A stretch of 11,269 nucleotides of DNA from an uncultured Acidobacteriota bacterium. Its GTDB lineage: Bacteria; Acidobacteriota; Blastocatellia; Pyrinomonadales; Pyrinomonadaceae. The stretch lies in assembly GCA_902826385.1 (NCBI GenBank), contig CADEEU010000084.1, positions 1 through 11,269 on the forward strand, given 5' to 3'. Under the pieces are notes generated by a model, which worked only from the letters and a program-made list of their open reading frames with translations, had not been told where the DNA came from and ran no database searches. A program made the translations under genes and the position numbers. This document shows, piece after piece, positions 6,638-11,269 of the stretch (its first letter is position 1; each line of letters opens with the position of its first letter).

Positions 6638-6934
6638 ATGACCTACATTGTTGCCGAGCCTTGTGTCGAATGTAAATATACCGATTGCGCCGCCGTTTGC
6701 CCGGTGGAAGCATTTCACGAACTGCCCGACCGCCTGCTGATCAACCCCGACACATGCATAGACTGCGACGCCTGCATCCCCGAATGCCCGGTCGAAGCCA
6801 TATTCTCTGATATGTCTATTCCGGAAGAGTATCTAAACTGGCTCGAGATCAATAAAGAAGCCGAAAATTACCCGATCATCAGTACAAAGCAGCCGGCCTT
6901 ATTTGGTTCGGCGTGTAAGGGACAGCCGGAGTAG
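6638..6934 (+). CDS. fdxA: Seven-iron ferredoxin ([3Fe-4S][4Fe-4S]), FdxA type
   Basis: A 98-residue cytosolic electron carrier, close to the 106-residue Azotobacter ferredoxin I family. The opening YIVAEPCVECKYTDCAAVCPVEAF is characteristic. Cys9, Cys17 and Cys50 are at the [3Fe-4S] positions, and Cys21, Cys40, Cys43 and Cys46 at the [4Fe-4S] positions; Cys12 matches the known non-ligand cysteine. The second cluster motif is CIDCDACIPECPVEAI (40-55). The C-terminal extension (SIPEEYLNWLEINKEAENYPII) also matches the family. All eight cysteines are present, so both clusters should assemble. The partner enzyme is unknown; IspH, encoded about 1 kb away, is an iron-sulfur enzyme that needs such a donor, but the link is speculative. 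A terminator-like hairpin follows 25 nt after the stop, so the gene may be transcribed alone. Confidence 0.95.
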   Translation: MTYIVAEPCVECKYTDCAAVCPVEAFHELPDRLLINPDTCIDCDACIPECPVEAIFSDMSIPEEYLNWLEINKEAENYPIISTKQPALFGSACKGQPE

Positions 6935-6959
6935 ACGCCAAAAAATTTTTGTTTACCTG

Positions 6960-6990
6960 AAGGGCGGTCGAGCAGGCCGTCCTTTTCGTT
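6960..6990 (+). terminator. Intrinsic terminator after fdxA
   Basis: AGGGCGGTC (6961-6969) pairs with GGCCGTCCT (6975-6983) over 9 bp including two G-U wobbles, with a 5-nt loop GAGCA. TTTTCGTTT follows directly. It starts about 25 nt after the fdxA stop and before the next plus-strand gene, a typical rho-independent terminator position. Confidence 0.65.
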
Positions 6991-7025
6991 TGAATCATCG
7001 AAGATTCGGCTATAGAATTTCAATC

Positions 7026-7235
7026 ATGATCGAATCGACCGACCCCAAAATAACAGAAAAACCGCCCGCTCGCTGCGAAGAATGCGACCGCGAAATGGAC
7101 CATTACAATGTCTGGCTAGGGCCGGGCAATGAGGAGCGGATCGTGTGCTGGGAGTGCAAATCACGCGAGGAGAAAGGCTTTTTCGCACAGCGAGGCTTTC
7201 GCCGCGGAGCCCGAAACGGTTATATTCCCAGATAA
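7026..7235 (+). CDS. Small zinc-ribbon-like protein (CxxC...CxxC), function unknown
   Basis: The 69-residue frame starts MIESTDPKIT at an ATG at 7026. The longer upstream extension of the same frame (from 6903) overlaps fdxA and its terminator and has junk-like composition, so I reject it. Cys17, Cys20, Cys41 and Cys44 form CxxC-X20-CxxC (CEEC...CWEC), the spacing of a zinc ribbon or treble-clef knuckle. The C-terminal 20 residues (GFFAQRGFRRGARNGYIPR) are strongly basic, which suggests nucleic-acid contact. No Shine-Dalgarno is obvious. It sits between the fdxA terminator and the inverted repeat ahead of def. I cannot name a family. Confidence 0.65.
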   Translation: MIESTDPKITEKPPARCEECDREMDHYNVWLGPGNEERIVCWECKSREEKGFFAQRGFRRGARNGYIPR

Positions 7236-7238
7236 TTT

Positions 7239-7338
7239 TTTGCCCGCGAATTACGCGAATGATCGCGAATTAGAAGAATCAACACTCGGCCGGCCAATTT
7301 TTCTTTATTCGCGTCTATTCGCGTAATTCGCGGGCAAA
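7239..7338. repeat. Long intergenic inverted repeat before def
   Basis: A perfect 22-bp inverted repeat (7239-7260 against 7317-7338; TTTGCCCGCGAATTACGCGA then AT), followed inward by three mismatches and 7 more paired bases (7264-7270 against 7307-7313), makes a 29/32-bp stem. The loop of about 36 nt contains GGCCGGCC. The arms are built from CGCGAAT-type units about 9-10 nt apart, three per arm. The element ends 12 nt before the def ATG and fills the region normally holding a ribosome site, where none is visible. It carries no gene. Confidence 0.85.
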
Positions 7339-7350
7339 CTCTTATTAAAT

Positions 7351-7842
7351 ATGGCTGTTAAAAAGATCACAGAGTATCCCCAAAAAGTGCTGGCCGAGGT
7401 CGGCAAGCCAGTCACTGAGTTCAATGACGAACTCGCCGCGCTCTGTGCCGATATGTTCGATACGATGTACGATGCCGAGGGTGTCGGCCTGGCGGCGCCG
7501 CAGATCGGGTTGAATCTACGGCTGTTTGTTATGGACTGCGAAGGAGTCAAATTGATCGCGGCGAACCCGGAGATAGTTCATACCGAGGGCGAGCAGTCCG
7601 GTACGGAAGGCTGCTTGTCCGTCGGCAAAGTCCCGGCGGTTGTCGTCCGGCCGATGAAAGCTATGCTGAAAGCCCAGGACGAAAATGGCGAATGGTTCGA
7701 ACGTGAGGCCGAGGGTTACGCAGCCCGAGCGTTCATGCACGAAACCGACCATTGCGACGGCACGTTATTCATCGACCGCCTGCCGAAAATGCGGCGGGAC
7801 ATGGTTATTAAGAGGTTTAAGAAAGAGAAGAGTTGGAAATAG
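7351..7842 (+). CDS. def: Peptide deformylase
   Basis: This enzyme removes the N-formyl group from nascent proteins at the ribosome; it is an iron or zinc enzyme and usually essential. The 163 residues match the family (E. coli Def has 169). Motif 1 is GVGLAAPQIG (44-53) and motif 2 is EGCLS (86-90, metal ligand Cys88). Motif 3 is HETDH (130-134), with His130 and His134 as the other ligands and Glu131 as the catalytic acid/base. Two motif-3 neighbours differ from the common QHExDHL: Met129 for Gln and Cys135 for Leu. The active-site residues themselves are intact. The basic tail KRFKKEKSWK is typical. There is no Shine-Dalgarno, and a 32-bp palindrome ends 12 nt before the ATG. The gene converges with ispH, 26 nt away. 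Confidence 0.95.
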   Translation: MAVKKITEYPQKVLAEVGKPVTEFNDELAALCADMFDTMYDAEGVGLAAPQIGLNLRLFVMDCEGVKLIAANPEIVHTEGEQSGTEGCLSVGKVPAVVVRPMKAMLKAQDENGEWFEREAEGYAARAFMHETDHCDGTLFIDRLPKMRRDMVIKRFKKEKSWK

Positions 7843-7868
7843 CTTTGGGATACAAAATGGCCCGGTTT

Positions 7869-8705
7869 TTATAGAGACTCAAGATGCTTCACCACTTTCT
7901 GAATCAGCCATTCCGGCGTTGACGCTCCGGCCGTTACGCCGACACGCTCGACTCCGTCCAGGTCGTGCGGATCGATCTCGCCTTCCGTTTCGATCAAAAA
8001 GCTTTTCTCGCACTGTTCCTTGCATACGCCGAGCAGCTTAACGCTGTTTGAAGAATGCCGGCCGCCGATTATGTAGAAAGCGTCTACCATTCCCGCAAGC
8101 GCGCGGGCGGCTTCCTGGCGGTCTTTTGTCGCCGAGCAAATGGTGTTTACGATCTGGACCTCGTCGTCCGTCTTTGCCTTGACCGCTTCGGCTGTGTCGA
8201 AAAAATTCTTCAGCTTGATAGTGGTCTGCGAAACGACCAGAGGATTCTTTAACCGCGGAAGAGCGGCAAGTTCGGTCTCGTCGCGGACGATGTAGGCGTG
8301 ATCGGGAGCGTAGCCTTTGACTCCAATCATTTCGGGATGGTCGGGATTGCCGACGACTATCACGTCCCGGTCTTCCGCCGCCGCACGCGAAGCAAGCCGC
8401 TGTACGCGCGTTACAAACGGGCACGTTGCGTCGACCACCTTCGACGCGTTTTCTTCAAGCTCTTTTTGCACCTGCGGCGTTACGCCGTGGGCGCGGATAA
8501 CGGCGGTTTCGCCGCGTTTTATCTGGACCGGTTCGTTGATGGTAGTTACGCCGTATGTCCCGAGCCGCTGCATTTCCTGCTCGTTATGGATCAGCGGGCC
8601 GAGGCTGCGGACGGTATCGCCGTCGTTGATGGCTTCCTCGACCATCTCGACCGCACGTTCGACGCCGAAGCAGAATCCGTACTCATTTGCTAAAAGAACT
8701 TGCAT
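7869..8705 (-). CDS. ispH: 4-hydroxy-3-methylbut-2-enyl diphosphate reductase
   Basis: IspH is the last enzyme of the MEP pathway. It reductively dehydrates HMBPP to IPP and DMAPP using a [4Fe-4S] cluster and a ferredoxin or flavodoxin. The 278 residues fit the shorter bacterial form (E. coli has 316). The cluster ligands are Cys12 (NEYGFCFGVERAV), Cys95 (VDATCPFVT) and Cys190 (VNTICSATKDRQEAA). Other family signatures are IHNEQ (39-43), RAHGV (71-75), the catalytic Glu125 in NPDHPEMIG (120-128), SQTTI (159-163) and GGRHSSNSVKL (214-224). VTAGASTPEWLI (257-268) ends the fold. All active-site residues are present. No clear Shine-Dalgarno is seen before the ATG. It is divergent from the GNAT gene with only 77 bp between. 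Confidence 0.97.
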   Translation of the reverse strand: MQVLLANEYGFCFGVERAVEMVEEAINDGDTVRSLGPLIHNEQEMQRLGTYGVTTINEPVQIKRGETAVIRAHGVTPQVQKELEENASKVVDATCPFVTRVQRLASRAAAEDRDVIVVGNPDHPEMIGVKGYAPDHAYIVRDETELAALPRLKNPLVVSQTTIKLKNFFDTAEAVKAKTDDEVQIVNTICSATKDRQEAARALAGMVDAFYIIGGRHSSNSVKLLGVCKEQCEKSFLIETEGEIDPHDLDGVERVGVTAGASTPEWLIQKVVKHLESL

Positions 8706-8782
8706 TTTTTACCGGCCATACTCTATTTTCTTAATACTTTGTAGCAAAAGACTTAGCACGGCCTCACAGAAATCTTATCAAA

Positions 8783-9661
8783 ATGGACCATCGAAACGAA
8801 GCCCCCGCATTCGAATGCCGTTTTTTGGACGACACTTGTTTTGACCCTCTGCTCGAAACGTTCTGCGAAGCGTTTTCAGACTACGTTTTGCCTTTCAATA
8901 TGGACGCGACGCGATTCAAAAATCATCTGAATTTGAATGCGGTCGATCTTAATCGTTCTGTTGGATGCTTTGAACAGGAGCAAATGGTCGGATTTTCGCT
9001 GAACGGTTTTGGCGACTGGAAAGGAAAGACGACGGTCTACGACGCAGGAACGGGCGTCATACCCAATCGGCGCCGCCGTGGTGCGAGCATGGCGATGTTC
9101 GATTTTATGGTGCCGGTTTTTCGCGACGCCGGAATAGAACAATATCTTCTCGAAGTGATCACCCACAACGAGCCGGCCGTTAATCTGTATAAAAAACTCG
9201 GGTTTCACATCGAGCGAGAGCTTGTTTTTATGGAAGCTAAAACGCTGGAACAAACCCGGCTCAATGACGAATTCGAACTACGCAAAATCACTGCTGCCGA
9301 GCTTATACGGCTAAAAGAGTTCTGGGACGCACGGCCATCCTGGCAAAACTCGAACGAAGCCATCGAGCGAAGCGAACAGTTGAAAACGATCCTCGGCGCG
9401 TTTGTCGATGGCGAGTGCGTCGGTTACGCGGTTTTTTCGACCGGGCGTGGGCGCGTGGCGCAATTTGCGGTTGACAACAGATTCAGAGGAAAAGGGATTG
9501 GCTCTCGGCTGCTGGCTCAGATTCGGACGGAAATGCAGCCGGATGCGGCCATGCGAGTTATCAACCTCGATAAGTCCCTGACCGACACGCAGCATTTCTT
9601 CGAAGCTCGCGGTTTCAAACAGGTTTTGGCACAATACGAAATGATCCTGCCGCTGAGCTGA
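8783..9661 (+). CDS. Tandem-GNAT N-acetyltransferase, substrate unknown
   Basis: The 292 residues hold two GNAT acyltransferase domains. The first (about 10-160) has the acetyl-CoA loop region GVIPNRRRRGASMAM (91-105) and the C-terminal NEPAVNLYKKLGF (129-141). The second (about 163-292) has QFAVDNRFRGKGIGSRLL (227-244), a textbook Q/R-x-x-G-x-G/A site, and HFFEARGF (271-278). GNAT proteins move acetyl groups to amines on small molecules or proteins; tandem forms include mycothiol synthase-like and antibiotic-modifying enzymes. I see no feature that fixes the substrate. In the first domain the glycine loop is RRRGAS rather than RGxGxG, so its activity may be reduced. No Shine-Dalgarno precedes the ATG. 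The stop is 8 nt from the convergent helicase gene. Confidence 0.85.
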   Translation: MDHRNEAPAFECRFLDDTCFDPLLETFCEAFSDYVLPFNMDATRFKNHLNLNAVDLNRSVGCFEQEQMVGFSLNGFGDWKGKTTVYDAGTGVIPNRRRRGASMAMFDFMVPVFRDAGIEQYLLEVITHNEPAVNLYKKLGFHIERELVFMEAKTLEQTRLNDEFELRKITAAELIRLKEFWDARPSWQNSNEAIERSEQLKTILGAFVDGECVGYAVFSTGRGRVAQFAVDNRFRGKGIGSRLLAQIRTEMQPDAAMRVINLDKSLTDTQHFFEARGFKQVLAQYEMILPLS

Positions 9662-9664
9662 TGC

Positions 9665-9681
9665 CCGATTCATCGAATCGG
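9665..9681. terminator. Short hairpin between convergent genes
   Basis: CCGATTC-ATC-GAATCGG is a perfect 7-bp stem with a 3-nt loop. It lies just after the GNAT stop and overlaps the last codons and stop of the helicase. No T-run is present on either side, so its role as a terminator is uncertain. Confidence 0.35.
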
Positions 9682-11269
9682 ATCGCGTAGAATGCTCTCC
9701 GCGGTTGTACGAGCAATTTCGGCTGCCTTTGTGTTCGAATCTTTCAGGTGGGCAATTTGCATCAGGGCCTCGCCCGTCCTTGACAGCAAGCGAAACAGGT
9801 CGCCTTCTTCGGCCTGTGTTCGCTTGACCAGATCGGGCCACGCCATTCCGCCGGCCCAGCGTTCGGCGGCCGCGGCTGCGGACAGGTTGATCTCCTCCGA
9901 CGGTTCGATGCCGAATTTCCATTCGATAGCCGAAACGTCGTAGATGATATCTTCGAACGCGGTGACAACATCAAGCAGCTCGTTAGAAAGATAGAGCTCG
10001 CCATAATTCCGGTCCGAATCGGCGGCGAGAGCGGCCATCAAACCGGCCAAGGTCTTCGGCGACTGTTCGTCGAAAATTCCGCGACGCAACGCCTCGCCGA
10101 CCAGCAGCGTCCGGTCAACCCGCACGTCGGCCAGCCATTTGCCGGTCTCGGTCACGATTTCATTCCGGAAATCTATGTAACCGAAATGATCAAGCACCTT
10201 TGCCCTGCGTTCGAAGGGCAGCCAAATCTGGCCGTAGTAATAATCGATATCTCGTTCGGCTTTTTCGATAGCGGCGGCTTCGTTAGACACGCTCCATAGA
10301 AAAGCGAGACGCTCGTCTTTCGCGTCAGGCTTTCGGTTACCGACGGCAATCTTGTCGATAGCTTTCTCTATTTGTTCTTCGGCGGCGTCCGTTCCCACCG
10401 AGCTTTTCGCTGGCTTTGGTTCGTCAAGCGGAGGGTTTTTGCCGCCGAATGTGTCGAGAAAAGCTTGTTCAATGCTCGCCTCTTTTATCGGATAAGTGTT
10501 CTTGAAAACGCGGTTGACGCGCTCGAACGAGACGGCGGTCCCGTGGCCGTCGTCGCGCATCGCCGCAACTTTTTCGCCGTGGACGCTGATGACGAAATAG
10601 ATCCGTTTGCCGCCGCGGCCCTGCGAGATAACGCGGCCGGGCATCACGTTCTCACGCAGCCACTCGCCGCGAAGCTCGGCGCGCGTAACCGGAATCGATT
10701 CGTGCAGCCGTCGCCGAGCGGAAGCAAGACGCTCAAAACCACGAATTTCGTCGACAGAAAAGCCATAGCCGCTTTCTTTTGCCGACTGTTCCAGTTTGCC
10801 GATGCGATTTCGGTTCTCACTCTTTAGTTGCTCGATCTTTCTTGCGGTTCGCTGGTAGGCAAAGCTTCGCTGGGCAATATCACGGACCCGCTCGAAGCTC
10901 TTGAACGCGTCGAGCAGGTTCAGCAAACTAGTGTAGGTCGAGCGAAACTGGCTCTCCAGCGGATCGGGCGGTGCTTTCAAAAGCTCGGCGATCTTTTTCG
11001 GATTTTGGAACTGACCGGGAGCGAGGACGACAAACCCGACGTTGTCCTTGCCGCGGCGACCGGCACGTCCGGTCATTTGCTGAAGCTCGCTTGCAAAAAG
11101 CGGCCGCCAGCCGTCGTTGCCGCGCGTGCCCGCGTTGCTGATCACAACTGTGCGGGCTGGAAAATCGACGCCGGCCGCGACCGTCGATGTGGCGAAGATC
11201 GCATTCAGCAGCCCGCCGGACATCATTTTCTCGATCAACAGCTTCCACGCCGGAATGTGCCCCGCATGA
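9670..11269 (-). CDS. Ski2/HelY-like DEAD/DEAH-box helicase, C-terminal part, cut by right edge
   Basis: The frame is open from the right edge, starting at HAGHIPAWKL, so the N-terminal helicase half (motifs I to III) lies outside the window. A TTG at 11238 is only an internal leucine codon and not the real start. About 532 codons are visible. Motif V is FATSTVAAGVDFPA and motif VI is QMTGRAGRRG, followed by KDNVGFVVLAP, the hallmark of Ski2/Mtr4/HelY superfamily-2 helicases. The middle contains a charged linker (roughly residues 130-155) and a small beta-rich segment (GKRIYFVISVHGEKVAAM). The C-terminal 200 residues resemble the DSHCT helical domain: KVLDHFGYIDF, then WAGGMAWPDLVKRTQAEEGDLFRLLSRTGEALMQI. 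These proteins unwind RNA or DNA with ATP; bacterial ones are little studied, with RNA surveillance or decay the usual suggestion. The stop overlaps a hairpin shared with the convergent GNAT gene. Confidence 0.93.
   Translation of the reverse strand, partial: HAGHIPAWKLLIEKMMSGGLLNAIFATSTVAAGVDFPARTVVISNAGTRGNDGWRPLFASELQQMTGRAGRRGKDNVGFVVLAPGQFQNPKKIAELLKAPPDPLESQFRSTYTSLLNLLDAFKSFERVRDIAQRSFAYQRTARKIEQLKSENRNRIGKLEQSAKESGYGFSVDEIRGFERLASARRRLHESIPVTRAELRGEWLRENVMPGRVISQGRGGKRIYFVISVHGEKVAAMRDDGHGTAVSFERVNRVFKNTYPIKEASIEQAFLDTFGGKNPPLDEPKPAKSSVGTDAAEEQIEKAIDKIAVGNRKPDAKDERLAFLWSVSNEAAAIEKAERDIDYYYGQIWLPFERRAKVLDHFGYIDFRNEIVTETGKWLADVRVDRTLLVGEALRRGIFDEQSPKTLAGLMAALAADSDRNYGELYLSNELLDVVTAFEDIIYDVSAIEWKFGIEPSEEINLSAAAAAERWAGGMAWPDLVKRTQAEEGDLFRLLSRTGEALMQIAHLKDSNTKAAEIARTTAESILRDPIR

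Noticed and set aside
6903..7025. N-terminal extension of the zinc-ribbon frame to 6903
   Set aside because: It overlaps the end of fdxA and runs through the terminator hairpin; composition is junk-like, and the ATG at 7026 gives a coherent protein.
11236..11238. TTG at 11238 as start of the helicase
   Set aside because: The frame stays open to the edge and the upstream residues HAGHIPAWKL match the conserved helicase segment, so the gene is truncated by the window, not started here.

Overview
The window is an ordinary chromosomal segment from a free-living-type bacterium. GC content looks moderate (mid-50s by eye), genes are packed on both strands, and no phage, plasmid, IS, CRISPR or RNA gene is visible. 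The gene set and protein style (a PEP synthase, a GlpX-type FBPase, a cobalamin-type radical SAM protein, a Ski2-like helicase, a seven-iron ferredoxin) fit an Acidobacteriota-like lineage. That placement is an impression from protein style, not a proven assignment.

Layout: a minus-strand block runs from 6428 down to 1. In transcription order it holds glpX (fructose-1,6-bisphosphatase II), a small VOC/glyoxalase-fold protein, a B12-binding-type radical SAM protein, ppsA (phosphoenolpyruvate synthase), and the first 73 codons of an unrecognised protein cut by the left edge. A plus-strand block starts divergently from glpX: a 7Fe ferredoxin (fdxA), a 69-residue CxxC/CxxC zinc-ribbon protein, and def (peptide deformylase). 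Then ispH (minus) converges on def, a tandem-GNAT acetyltransferase (plus) diverges from ispH, and the C-terminal 532 codons of a Ski2/HelY-like helicase (minus) enter from the right edge.

Functionally, glpX and ppsA are both gluconeogenic steps and lie in the same minus-strand block, suggesting growth on non-sugar carbon. fdxA and ispH are iron-sulfur proteins; IspH is the last step of the MEP isoprenoid pathway and needs a low-potential electron donor such as a ferredoxin. Their proximity is suggestive only.

The most unusual content is between the genes. Four intergenic regions carry strong inverted repeats: 296-367, 2824-2984, 5278-5350 and 7239-7338. Three of them have arms built from short degenerate tandem units (about 9, 7 and 9-10 nt), and in two the unit count differs between the arms. 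The fourth is a cluster of tri-nucleotide-loop hairpins inside an 18-bp perfect inverted repeat, just upstream of ppsA. They look like small dispersed palindromic elements and are the best candidates for something undescribed. No novel multi-gene system is evident in the coding content.
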